64,000 nucleotides of DNA, taken from contig JAXMBL010000003.1 in the NCBI GenBank assembly GCA_046349915.1, positions 992,001 through 1,056,000 of the forward strand. The letters are read 5' to 3'. Each line of letters starts with the position of its first letter. Position 1 is the stretch's first letter. The position numbers and the translations under genes are program-made. The DNA is from CAIXSC01 sp046349915. GTDB lineage: Bacteria > Planctomycetota > Planctomycetia > Pirellulales > Pirellulaceae. The notes under the pieces were generated by a model that was not told the DNA's origin, ran no database searches, and was given only the letters and a program-made list of their open reading frames with translations. Positions 55,903 to 64,000 of this stretch are shown piece after piece.

Positions 55903-56163
55903 ACAGTCGTACCTTTCGGAGTTGGCGAGTTCGGCGCTGGCAAGTTCGAGTTGGGAGACTGTCGAAAGCCTCAAGAGCCACAATTCACCAGTTTCTGCGT
56001 TGAGGATCTATGTGCACGATTTTGTAGCGTGGCCTATCGGCATGCAAGTGCTGGTTTGGACACTGGTGCGTCGCTCTTGCTCGCCTCCGTCCGCCGTGGT
56101 GATAATGTCGCTCGACTTGAGTCACTGGGAATCTTGAAGCAGAGTTACGCCTCGCGAGGTCGC

Positions 56164-57063
56164 ATGAAAATCGTTAGCAATCGGTTGGTTCTCTTATTTG
56201 CTCTGTGTGGCGTCCCGCTGGCGTTGGTGGATGCCGCCGAGCCTATTCGTGTGCTTGTTTGGGATGAGCAACAACCTGAGCAGGTCAAGGCGTACGGCGA
56301 GCAATACCTGGGCGGCACGATTGCGGCGCACCTGGAGACGCGTCCGGGACTTTCGGTGAGAACTTCGCGGCTGGACGATGCCGAGCAAGGTCTCGAGACG
56401 TCGCGGCTCGAGTCGGCGGACGTACTCGTATTCTGGTGCCATCGTCGGTCGAAAGAGCTGGATGACCAGCGAGCGGATGCGATTGTTCGACGCGTGCTCG
56501 AGGGCAAGTTGAGTTTGATCGCGCTCCACTCCGCGCACTGGGCCAAGCCCTTTGTACGCTTGATGCAAGAGCGAGCCAAAGCCGACGCGCTGGCTGGACT
56601 GAGCGAGGCAGAGCGATCCACCGCCAAGTGGGAGTATCTGAACGAATCCCCAATTTATCGAGCGGTCAAAGCGGATTCTCCGCTCACGCCATCTCTTCAG
56701 CGAGTCGGGAGCGTGTATCGCTTGACGCTCCCGAGTTGCGTGTTTCCAGCCTGGCGCGCCGATGGCGCTCCCTCGCAAGTCACGACTCGCCTGCCGAAGC
56801 ATCCGATCGCGGCTGGCTTGCCTGAAAAGTGGAACATCCCCCAGACTGAAATGTACGGCGAGCCATTCCATGTGCCGACGCCGGATGAGGTCGTGTTTGA
56901 AGAGAAATGGGAACGGGGCGAACATTTCCGCAGCGGCTGTGTATGGAAGGTCGGGCAAGGCCGAGTCTTTTACTTTCGGCCTGGGCATGAGACTTATGCC
57001 GTGTATAAACAAGCCGAGCCGCTGCGGGTCATTGAGAATGCCGTGCGTTGGCTAGCGGACTGA
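56164..57063 (+). CDS. Secreted ThuA-like protein
   Basis: 299 residues from the ATG at 56164 with GAGG upstream and a Sec signal (MKIVSNRLVLLFALCGVPLALVDA). RVLVWDEQQPEQ, VLVFWCHRR, GKLSLIALHSAH and GRVFYFRPGHETYAVY fit the ThuA (trehalose-utilisation, glutamine-amidotransferase-like) fold. It is the stand-alone counterpart of the N-terminal module of the six-module protein. A role in sugar oxidation or turnover is likely but not established. DUF1552 begins 51 bp downstream. Confidence 0.85.
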   Translation: MKIVSNRLVLLFALCGVPLALVDAAEPIRVLVWDEQQPEQVKAYGEQYLGGTIAAHLETRPGLSVRTSRLDDAEQGLETSRLESADVLVFWCHRRSKELDDQRADAIVRRVLEGKLSLIALHSAHWAKPFVRLMQERAKADALAGLSEAERSTAKWEYLNESPIYRAVKADSPLTPSLQRVGSVYRLTLPSCVFPAWRADGAPSQVTTRLPKHPIAAGLPEKWNIPQTEMYGEPFHVPTPDEVVFEEKWERGEHFRSGCVWKVGQGRVFYFRPGHETYAVYKQAEPLRVIENAVRWLAD

Positions 57064-57114
57064 AGTTTCGCGAGTCTTCTCCACTTCACTAGCTCCAATC
57101 ACGAGTGAACAAAG

Positions 57115-58479
57115 ATGAACGTTTCACGAAGGCTCTTCCTTCGAGCTCAAGGGGCCATGCTGGCCTTGCCATTCTTGCCTTCACTCGCCAGGGGAAATGA
57201 ACCGGAGGAAAACTCGCGAAAACCGAGCAAGAAGCTCGTCATCATGTACATCCCGAATGGAGTTGTGCGTCGTTGCTTTTTCCCTGGCGAGGAGAATGCC
57301 GACATTCCGGAGTTCATTGGGGGATTTGAAGCCGACAAGCAAAAGCAAACTCGTCGAAAGACTTTGCAGACCGGCATTGGGCCCTTGGAATTGACCGAGA
57401 CGCTTCGTCCGCTGGCCGAACACGCGGCCGACGTCACGTTGATCACGGGACTCGAGCGAACCTACAAGAATGGCCAAGACGTTCACGCTCAAGGGGCTTC
57501 GTGTTACCTGACAAGCCTCTCGCCCGAACAAGCGTCGCTGCGAGGCATTCGTCATCCCAACGGCAGAACGCTCGATCAAGTGATTGGCGATGCGATCGGT
57601 CACACTTCCATTTTCAATACTCTCGAGATCAGCTGCAACGGCTTCACGGCGGGGAAGGAACCGATCGAGTTCGACAACATCTCCTGGTACGGTCCCGATC
57701 GAATTGCACCATCGATTCGCGATCCGCAGAAGCTGTACGATCGCCTGTTTCTCCGCGACAGTTACCGAAACCATGTCGCCGACATCACGGATCTCGTGCT
57801 GGCCGACGCCAAGTCGCTCTCGAGAAAACTCAACCCCGAAGACCGCGAAACGATGGATCGCTTTATGGCGATGATTCGCGAGATCGAGGTGCGCATTGAG
57901 AAGATGAGCAAACTGTTGGCCAGCGCGGACGTGAAGGTCCCCAAGAACGAAGTGCTGCCTCGAGGCGAGTACATTCGCCTCCAAACCGATCTGATGCTGC
58001 TGGCCTTTCAGATGGGAATCACCAACATCTGCACCTTCATGGTGGGGCCCGAGCGCTGGGACGCCACGCTGATGTACGAGGGGGTGTTTGACAAGCCAGT
58101 GCAGCATCACAACCTGACTCACAACCAAAAAGGGGATGGCTACAAGGAGGTGCAGAAGATCGACGCCTTCCACATGAGCCAGTACGCCTACCTGTTGCGG
58201 CGAATGAAGGAACTCAAGGAGTCCGATGGCAGTTCAATGCTCGACAACTCGTTGATCACCTATGGAGCGGGCCTCGGGGATGGCGCCACTCACCAGTACT
58301 ACGATTTGCCCATGATTGTCGCGGGTAAGGTGCAAGGGCAAGTGAAGCAGGGGCGACATCTCCATGTGAAGAGTGGCACTTTGAATTCCAACCTCTGGCT
58401 CACGGTCGCCCAATTGATGGGGCTGGAGATCGACTCGTATGCCGACAGTTCCGGCGTTTTGTCCGATCTGTGGACATGA
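57115..58479 (+). CDS. DUF1552 family exported protein
   Basis: 454 residues. The N-terminus VSRRLFLRAQGAMLALPFLP is a twin-arginine signal. LVIMYIPNGV, DVTLITGLERT, DQVIGDAIG, FMVGPERWD and the final LWLTVAQLMGLEI are standard DUF1552 blocks. It is paired with the DUF1592/PSCyt1 gene 60 bp downstream, the usual planctomycete pairing, and the two products probably work together outside the cytoplasmic membrane. The reaction is unknown. Confidence 0.92.
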   Translation: MNVSRRLFLRAQGAMLALPFLPSLARGNEPEENSRKPSKKLVIMYIPNGVVRRCFFPGEENADIPEFIGGFEADKQKQTRRKTLQTGIGPLELTETLRPLAEHAADVTLITGLERTYKNGQDVHAQGASCYLTSLSPEQASLRGIRHPNGRTLDQVIGDAIGHTSIFNTLEISCNGFTAGKEPIEFDNISWYGPDRIAPSIRDPQKLYDRLFLRDSYRNHVADITDLVLADAKSLSRKLNPEDRETMDRFMAMIREIEVRIEKMSKLLASADVKVPKNEVLPRGEYIRLQTDLMLLAFQMGITNICTFMVGPERWDATLMYEGVFDKPVQHHNLTHNQKGDGYKEVQKIDAFHMSQYAYLLRRMKELKESDGSSMLDNSLITYGAGLGDGATHQYYDLPMIVAGKVQGQVKQGRHLHVKSGTLNSNLWLTVAQLMGLEIDSYADSSGVLSDLWT

Positions 58480-58539
58480 GATGTTCCGCACGCGGGGACA
58501 TGTTTCCGCGGAAGTCTTTGCAGCAAGTAGGAATCGCCC

Positions 58540-61503
58540 ATGTTTCGCCGCAGCGTCTCTTTACAGCTACTTGTCGCATTGGTGATTGGGTGGGCGAGTC
58601 AGGTTGACGGCATTCGGGCGGATGAGGTGAGTGACTTCTTGAATCCGTTGGTCGCCAAGCACTGCCTCAAGTGCCATGGTGAGGAGAAGGTCAACGGCGA
58701 GGTCGATTTCCGATCGACGCGATCACTCGCACAGTTTCTCGCTCAACCGCAACTCGTTCACAAGATGCATGACGCGATCGATGCCAACGATATGCCGCCC
58801 GAGAGCGAACCGCCGCTCGATGAGAATACACGCCAACGATTGCTCGTCCTGCTCAAGCGAATGCGGCGAGACGCGACTGTGGGAAAGGAGCGACCGCCGA
58901 CCCATATTCGTCGCCTCAATCGATTTCAATACAACAACTCGGTGAAGGATCTGTTCGCACTGAATCGCGATGTCTTTGAATTGCCAGAGAAGCTAATGAC
59001 TCGGCAGTCTAACTATCTACAGACTTCGCCGAAGGTGATGCCCGAAAAAGTACAAGCGGCGTCTCTGACGCTGAGTCCCGCGGCGGGACTGCGCGACGTC
59101 AAGGCGTTTCCTAAGGATTTGCGCGCGGAGCATGGTTTCGATAATCAGGCGAATCAGTTGACGTTGTCGCCGCTACTGTTGGATAGCTTCCTGCGCCTCA
59201 GTGTGTCGATCGTGGAGAGCCCGGACTTTAACGAACAGAACGTGGGGATCTGGAACGAGTTTTTTCGACAACCCCAGGATGTGAAGGATTTGCCAGCGGA
59301 AGTAAGGCGCCGACTGGAAGGGTTCTTGACGATCGCGTTTCGAGGGCATGTCACGGACGAGACGGTGGATCGCTACACGGACTACTCGCTCAAGAGGATC
59401 GATCAGGGACTGAGCTTTACGGAGAGCATGAAAAAAGTGGCGGCGGCTGTCCTCTCGTCGCCGCTGTTTCTCTACCGAACTGGGACGACGATGGGGGACG
59501 AGCGGGGCTTGGAGGTTGCTTCGGATCTGTCGTTTTTTCTTTGGGCCAGCGGACCAGATCGACCACTACTGCAGTTGGCGCAAAGCGGCGAACTCAATCG
59601 TCCCGAGGTCCTGAGTCGAACGATCGAACGAATGATCACCGATCCGAAGATCGAGCGGTTTCTCGATTCGTTTCCTGCGCAGTGGATGCAGCTAGAGAAT
59701 GTGATGGCGGCAACGCCTGATCCACAAATCAGCAAGTACTTCCGACTCGACCCAGGACACCCAGCCAGCCTGCACATGGTGATTGAGCCCTTGCTGTTGT
59801 TCGATGCGGTGTTTGTCGAGGATCGGCCCGTCCGCGAGCTTATCGCTCCTGCATTTGGTTATCAGAGCGAGTTTTTACGGGCGTGGTACACGTCCGAGCT
59901 GAAACCTCCCTCCGTCGACCTGCAACGCTTGGCTGACGAAAATCGCCGGAACGACCAGCAACGAAAATCACTCGAAGCAGCGATCACTACCACGAGAGCG
60001 GAGGTGGACGCCTTGATCGAACCGGTCAAGCGTCAACTGATTGATGAGCGAGCCAAGGTGGAAGGTGCGCGAAAGCCGCTCGATCTGAAACCATTGGCCG
60101 CCTGGGAGTTTAATGGCGACTTGAAGGAATCGCTCGGAGGCCTTCATCTGACGGCTCACGGCAAGGTCGAGTTCCGCGATGGGCAAGTCTTGCTCGACAA
60201 GTCATACCTGCAAAGCGTTGGTTTGCCGAAGGCATTGAAGGCGAAAAGCCTGGAGGTTTGGTGCCAAGTGTATGGCCTCGATCAACGAGGCGGCGGAGTG
60301 ATGGGGATCCAAGGCCCAGCGGACTTCTTTGACACGATCGTACTGGGGGAACGGCAACCGCGACATTGGATCTCGGGTAGTAATGGATTCAGTCGCACGG
60401 AGGACTTTCCGGAGTCGACTGCTGAAACCAAAGACGGCGAATTGCTGCATCTCATGATGACCTACGCCGATGACGGCACGACGCGGTTGTATCGAGACGG
60501 GAAGCCCTATGGAAAACCGTTTCGCAAGTCGAGTGCGATGTTTCCCGCGGAGCAAAGCTCGGTCCTGTTCGGATTGCGTCACCTGCCTGCCGGCGGCAAT
60601 CGCTTTCTGAAGCTCAGTATTGATCGAGCTCGTCTGTACGATCGCGAACTAACACTCGAAGAAGTGGAGGCAGCAGCGAGTGGTAATGACTCGTATGTTT
60701 CCGACGACGAGTTAGTGCGGGCCATGACGCCTGCGCAGCGAGAGAAGCGAGCGGAACTGCGGAAGAAGCTCGATCAATACGGCGAATCGCTCAAGAAGTT
60801 GCCCGCGAATCAAGATCCCGCGAAGGCTCAGCAAGCTGTTCAGCAACGATTTGAGGATCATCTGCGAGAACTGATGAGGTCACGTACTTTTCAGCGTATT
60901 GAAGCGAACGACCCGCGTTATGGCGGCATCATCACGAATGCGGCCGTATTGAGTATGACGTCGGGGCCCAAGCGAACTCACCCGATCGCGCGAGGTGCTT
61001 GGGTCATCGAGGTAGTTTTCAATGATCCACCACCACCGCCGCCGAACGACGTCCCACCGCTGAACGAGGACGACTCGGCAAAAGACCAGACGATTCGCGA
61101 GAAATTCGCGGAACATCGTCGGAATCCATCGTGCGCTGGTTGCCACTCACGGATCGATCCGCTGGGTTTCGCACTCGAGAACTACGATATCACCGGAAGA
61201 TGGCGCGAGCGATACGAGAACGGCAAGTCGGTCGATGCCAGCGGCGTGTTGCTCCGAACTCACTCGTTCGATGGCGTGGTGAAATTCAAGGAGTCGCTGG
61301 TCAAGGAAGAACAACGATTCGCAAGGGCGTTCACGGCTCACTTGCTGCGGTTCGCGTTGGGACGCGAGCTTGTTCCGACTGATTCGCTGATGATCGATGC
61401 GATCGTGAGCAAAACGGAAGGGGAGCAATTCCGGTTGAAGTCGTTGATGCGAGAAGTGGCGAGCGGGATGTGCGGTAGTTGGGCCACGAATCGTACGAAG
61501 TGA
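58540..61503 (+). CDS. DUF1592-type cytochrome c protein with inserted LamG-like domain
   Basis: 987 residues with AGGAA before the ATG and a Sec signal. The heme-c motif CLKCH (Cys42, Cys45, His46) lies in a PSCyt1-like domain. The usual DUF1587 (IRRLNRFQYNN), DUF1595 (FRGHVTDETVDRY) and DUF1592 (SSPLFLYRT, FLSSFP-like) order follows. Between about 480 and 720 a coiled linker and a concanavalin/LamG-like sandwich are inserted (AAWEFNGDLKESLGGLHL, LEVWCQVYGL). DUF1588 (CAGCHSRIDPLGFALENYD) and DUF1585 (MCGSW end) close the protein. A role as a periplasmic oxidoreductase with carbohydrate-binding capacity is inferred. Confidence 0.92.
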   Translation: MFRRSVSLQLLVALVIGWASQVDGIRADEVSDFLNPLVAKHCLKCHGEEKVNGEVDFRSTRSLAQFLAQPQLVHKMHDAIDANDMPPESEPPLDENTRQRLLVLLKRMRRDATVGKERPPTHIRRLNRFQYNNSVKDLFALNRDVFELPEKLMTRQSNYLQTSPKVMPEKVQAASLTLSPAAGLRDVKAFPKDLRAEHGFDNQANQLTLSPLLLDSFLRLSVSIVESPDFNEQNVGIWNEFFRQPQDVKDLPAEVRRRLEGFLTIAFRGHVTDETVDRYTDYSLKRIDQGLSFTESMKKVAAAVLSSPLFLYRTGTTMGDERGLEVASDLSFFLWASGPDRPLLQLAQSGELNRPEVLSRTIERMITDPKIERFLDSFPAQWMQLENVMAATPDPQISKYFRLDPGHPASLHMVIEPLLLFDAVFVEDRPVRELIAPAFGYQSEFLRAWYTSELKPPSVDLQRLADENRRNDQQRKSLEAAITTTRAEVDALIEPVKRQLIDERAKVEGARKPLDLKPLAAWEFNGDLKESLGGLHLTAHGKVEFRDGQVLLDKSYLQSVGLPKALKAKSLEVWCQVYGLDQRGGGVMGIQGPADFFDTIVLGERQPRHWISGSNGFSRTEDFPESTAETKDGELLHLMMTYADDGTTRLYRDGKPYGKPFRKSSAMFPAEQSSVLFGLRHLPAGGNRFLKLSIDRARLYDRELTLEEVEAAASGNDSYVSDDELVRAMTPAQREKRAELRKKLDQYGESLKKLPANQDPAKAQQAVQQRFEDHLRELMRSRTFQRIEANDPRYGGIITNAAVLSMTSGPKRTHPIARGAWVIEVVFNDPPPPPPNDVPPLNEDDSAKDQTIREKFAEHRRNPSCAGCHSRIDPLGFALENYDITGRWRERYENGKSVDASGVLLRTHSFDGVVKFKESLVKEEQRFARAFTAHLLRFALGRELVPTDSLMIDAIVSKTEGEQFRLKSLMREVASGMCGSWATNRTK

Positions 61504-61506
61504 TGG

Positions 61507-61533
61507 GGACCACGAATTGCACGAATCGAACGA
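61507..61533. repeat. CACGAAT-type short repeat
   Basis: ACCACGAATTGCACGAATC resembles the segment at 33792-33819. It looks like a short dispersed intergenic motif; function unknown. Confidence 0.45.
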
Positions 61534-61583
61534 ATGGGAGAGGAGGGCGAGAGTAGGTTTCTGGTACTCGACTGATCGAGACC

Positions 61584-61624
61584 GCCTGAACGGGGCTTGT
61601 TCGGGCTACGGATAGGCTTTTTTT
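61584..61624 (+). terminator. Possible intrinsic terminator after the DUF1592 gene
   Basis: GCCTGAAC (61584-61591) and GTTCGGGC (61599-61606) form an 8-bp stem with one G-T pair. A T7 run follows at 61618-61624. The 11-bp spacer before the T-run is longer than usual. Confidence 0.5.
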
Positions 61625-61648
61625 GTCCGGCTGTCTTGCCAAACAGCA

Positions 61649-61678
61649 AAGGAGTGGAAACCGAAGCTGCCACTCCTT
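61649..61678 (-). terminator. Possible terminator hairpin after the isomerase-like gene
   Basis: A perfect 9-bp stem, AAGGAGTGG (61649-61657) with CCACTCCTT (61670-61678), lies 50 bp past the stop of the minus-strand gene. Only a weak T-rich tract follows on that strand. Confidence 0.5.
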
Positions 61679-61728
61679 GGAAGGTCTGATTGCCGTGGAA
61701 CTTATTCCGATGAATGAGCCAGCGGCTC

Positions 61729-62880
61729 CTAACCGGCCATGCCATCGGTGAATGTGGCGGTGGTTAGCGACATTCCGGTCAAGTGGTCGTTCACCCACTT
61801 GATGCCGGCACTGCAAGCGCCCAGCAGGTGAGGGGCGGGAGCGGTCAACGGCAGGATGCTATCCTCGGCCTCGCTGAACATCGGCATGAGGTCGCCGCCA
61901 TTGATGGCGCAGAATCGATCGCCGGCGCCGATCGCCAACAGCATCTTCGCGTAGCTCTCGAGATTCACTTCACCTTCACCGTGACCACAGAACTGGTGGC
62001 CGCGTTGCACCCAATCTTCGCTGATCATCAAGGTCGACGCGCCTTGCAGGAATTTGAAGTTCTTGGCGTGGCTGCCAATCACGCGCGGAGCAACGAAGGG
62101 GCTGGTGAATCGCTGCGACCAGCTCTCACCGGCCCAGCAATGGCTGGGATCACCCCAGACGCAGAGCGATGGGTCGTAATCGGTCGCCATGAGCAACAAG
62201 GCAAAGTCGCGCGAGCAGATGGCGCCCGTGCCAGGATGAATTTCGTGAGCCAGGTAAGCGCCCAACTGATTCGCGCGAGCTCGCAGGCGAGCGGTCTTTT
62301 CGCGGAAGCGTTCGAGTCCCGCGGCCATCATGCCATCCCAACCGAAGACCCAGGGATAGCCGCTATGCAGGACGGGGTGGCCCCACAATCCCCAGAACCA
62401 GCCGAAAATCCGAATGCCTGCCGCCGTGCCTGCCTCCAAGAGTCCCAGCAAATACTCTTCGGACCAGTCTTCGACATACTGGGCGCCGCGAGCGGCCACG
62501 GAGTTGGGCACGAACTTGTCGGCATACTCGAGTCCCCAGCGAGCACTCAGGTGAGCATACGCGGCGCAGTGAGCGCTGATGGTTGGAGCAACGATACCGG
62601 CGGCTGAAATGATCTGCTTTACTTCGTTCGCATCTCGAAACACGATCTTGCAGTTATCACCATGGCCAGGGCCATTCAACAAGTAGTTCGAGATCATGAT
62701 TGAGCGAGCACCGCAGCCCGTCGCGTAACTCGCCACGTTTTCGAGGGTGTGCAAGGAGCCGACTAGTTGTCCCGTTTCGACGCCCGCGACCAAGCTGACT
62801 TGCCGCCCGCAGCCGAGATTCAAGCGAGCTCGGTTGGGATCGAAGTACGCATTGAGTTCCTTGAAGAACAGAGAATTCAT
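61729..62880 (-). CDS. Sugar-phosphate isomerase/epimerase-like TIM barrel
   Basis: 383 residues without a signal peptide, so cytoplasmic. Blocks fit the xylose-isomerase-like AP-endonuclease-2 fold: APTISAHCAAYAHLSARWG, AHEIHPGTG (putative metal ligand Glu and His), VWGDPSHCWAGE (Asp and His) and GSHAKNFKF (His). Proteins of this group isomerise or epimerise sugars or inositols. It may process sugars released by the secreted enzymes of this region. It converges with the DUF1592 gene and is divergent from the CBM9-like gene. Confidence 0.8.
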   Translation of the reverse strand: MNSLFFKELNAYFDPNRARLNLGCGRQVSLVAGVETGQLVGSLHTLENVASYATGCGARSIMISNYLLNGPGHGDNCKIVFRDANEVKQIISAAGIVAPTISAHCAAYAHLSARWGLEYADKFVPNSVAARGAQYVEDWSEEYLLGLLEAGTAAGIRIFGWFWGLWGHPVLHSGYPWVFGWDGMMAAGLERFREKTARLRARANQLGAYLAHEIHPGTGAICSRDFALLLMATDYDPSLCVWGDPSHCWAGESWSQRFTSPFVAPRVIGSHAKNFKFLQGASTLMISEDWVQRGHQFCGHGEGEVNLESYAKMLLAIGAGDRFCAINGGDLMPMFSEAEDSILPLTAPAPHLLGACSAGIKWVNDHLTGMSLTTATFTDGMAG

Positions 62881-63040
62881 GGAGGTGATTCCTTCGTGAT
62901 GGTGGAAATGTCATGGGTGCTTCCCAGACCCGGTGGCGGTAAAGGTAACGTCTTTTCGTTGTTCGTGCGACAACACAAGGCGTTTACTCGTGTCGTCGGG
63001 GATTCATCGGATAGAATCTACCCCGGATGACGGGCTGCCA

Positions 63041-64000
63041 ATGAATAGGAAGAGTTTGATCCAAGGCGATTTCAGGCGGGCTGGGATGAACAATCGACGC
63101 TGGGATACGTTAGTTTTCGGGCTTCTTCTGGTGTGGATCGTGTGGGCCGTTGCTCCACAAGCGGCCTTCAGCCAAGGGCTGCAATCGAATCATGGAGTCT
63201 TGCGAGCCGTTCCAGTGCGGCAACCCGTCGTGGTCGACGGGAAGCTCGACGAATGGGATGTGTCGGCCGAAATCGTCAGTTACGGCGTGCGAAGGCTCCG
63301 TGACCGGTACTCGGTTCGAGTGGCCGCGATGTGGGATGCGGAGGCCGTCTATCTCGGACTCAAGTGGCGCGACCCCACTCCAATGATCAACAATGTGGAC
63401 GTCGATGCCACGCCGGGCGATGGCTGGATGGCCGACTCGTTCCAAGGACGCTTCATCGTGGCGGGGCGACAGGTCCACCTGACGACCTGCTATTCATCGA
63501 AAAAGGACAAGACAGCGGCGGTGATCGAATACGACGCGGCGCTCAATCAGGCCGGGCGGCGAGTGTTCGTTTCACCGGGCAAAACGACCCAGGACCCGAC
63601 CGGATTCGCTCAGGCGTTCGTCTCCGATAGCGACTCGCGGGGATATACCCAGGAATTACGTATTCCGTGGGCATTGCTCGGCAAGGATTTTCGACCCACC
63701 GCAGGCGGAAAAATCGGCTTTACAGGCGAGTACTTCTGGGGGAACGCCAGCGGGACGACATGGCCGGCGGTGATGTGGAGCGATCCGATCAATCCCAAGA
63801 ATCCCGTGCGGATTGTCGTCTATCAGAATCCAGGCGTATGGGGAGAAATGGAATTGCTGGGGCAGGGCAATCTGCCTCGCGCGAGTGAGCGGGACGACGA
63901 ATTACGGCTGGTGGGAACTACGCCTCTACGATTCGAAGTTCCCGGAGACGCGACGCATTTCTCCGTCGTAATCGAGGATGCCAGTGGTCGGCGAGTGAGG
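63041..64000 (+). CDS. CBM9-like secreted protein, 5' part (runs off the window)
   Basis: The frame has no stop before the right edge, with 305 codons from the ATG at 63086 or 320 from the in-frame ATG at 63041. The hydrophobic segment TLVFGLLLVWIVWAVAP directly after 63086 is a signal peptide or anchor and favours 63086 as the start. VVVDGKLDEWDVSAEIVSYG opens a CBM9/DOMON-like heme- or sugar-binding sandwich, followed by YLGLKWRDPTP and ELRIPWALLG. In planctomycetes this domain often precedes cytochrome or electron-transfer modules, which would lie beyond the window. Confidence 0.75.
   Translation, partial: MNRKSLIQGDFRRAGMNNRRWDTLVFGLLLVWIVWAVAPQAAFSQGLQSNHGVLRAVPVRQPVVVDGKLDEWDVSAEIVSYGVRRLRDRYSVRVAAMWDAEAVYLGLKWRDPTPMINNVDVDATPGDGWMADSFQGRFIVAGRQVHLTTCYSSKKDKTAAVIEYDAALNQAGRRVFVSPGKTTQDPTGFAQAFVSDSDSRGYTQELRIPWALLGKDFRPTAGGKIGFTGEYFWGNASGTTWPAVMWSDPINPKNPVRIVVYQNPGVWGEMELLGQGNLPRASERDDELRLVGTTPLRFEVPGDATHFSVVIEDASGRRVR

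Overview
The window reads as chromosomal DNA of a planctomycete, most likely of the Pirellulales type. The evidence is its gene families: Cys-type sulfatases, DUF1501, DUF1552 and DUF1592/PSCyt-type proteins, ThuA and SASA-esterase families, secreted c-type cytochromes fused to beta-propellers, and very large Ser/Thr kinases with TPR tails. Dispersed palindromic intergenic repeats fit the same assignment. I see no rRNA, tRNA or CRISPR array. Both window edges cut genes.

Layout. 1-5.2 kb: 3' part of a giant calcium-binding surface protein ending in a metzincin-like zinc motif. 5.3-9.6 kb: a transmembrane Ser/Thr kinase with a TPR-rich tail. 9.8-11.1 kb: a FadL-type outer-membrane protein. 11.4-17.0 kb: a kinase/cyclase-like/AAA/TPR gene split by an IS110-type element (about 12047-13511). 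The kinase frame closes perfectly if the element is removed. The element's left end can be folded into a bridge-RNA-like structure whose loops match the element ends and the actual insertion site. 17.0-24.2 kb: a FAD epoxidase-like gene faces a three-gene operon of a membrane protein with a catalase-like domain, a lipoxygenase with all five iron ligands, and a cytochrome P450. I infer a lipid-peroxide (oxylipin) pathway. 24.4-36.1 kb: glycan and sulfate-ester catabolism (esterase, DUF4838/CBM9 protein, sulfatase, Tat-exported propeller protein, TauE/SafE permease, GH-like protein), interrupted by a SWIM-zinc-finger ATP-dependent DNA ligase. 36.1-36.7 kb: remnant of a REP-associated tyrosine transposase with REP palindromes. 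36.7-42.1 kb: three genes of unknown function, the last noticeably AT-richer. 42.2-46.3 kb: a cytochrome/terpenoid-cyclase-fold protein, a SASA esterase, a membrane dual-specificity phosphatase and a small conserved-looking ORF. 46.7-63.9 kb: a second secreted catabolic block with a six-module ThuA/discoidin/SGNH/propeller/cupredoxin/cytochrome c protein, sulfatase, SASA esterase, DUF1501, ThuA, DUF1552, DUF1592, a sugar isomerase-like TIM barrel and the start of a CBM9-like protein.

How it fits together. Most products carry Sec or Tat signals, so the two catabolic blocks probably act in the enlarged planctomycete periplasm or at the surface, desulfating, deacetylating and oxidising complex glycans. 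The lipoxygenase operon and the IS110 bridge-RNA candidate are the two most interesting items. All function calls rest on reading motifs by eye; no database search was run.
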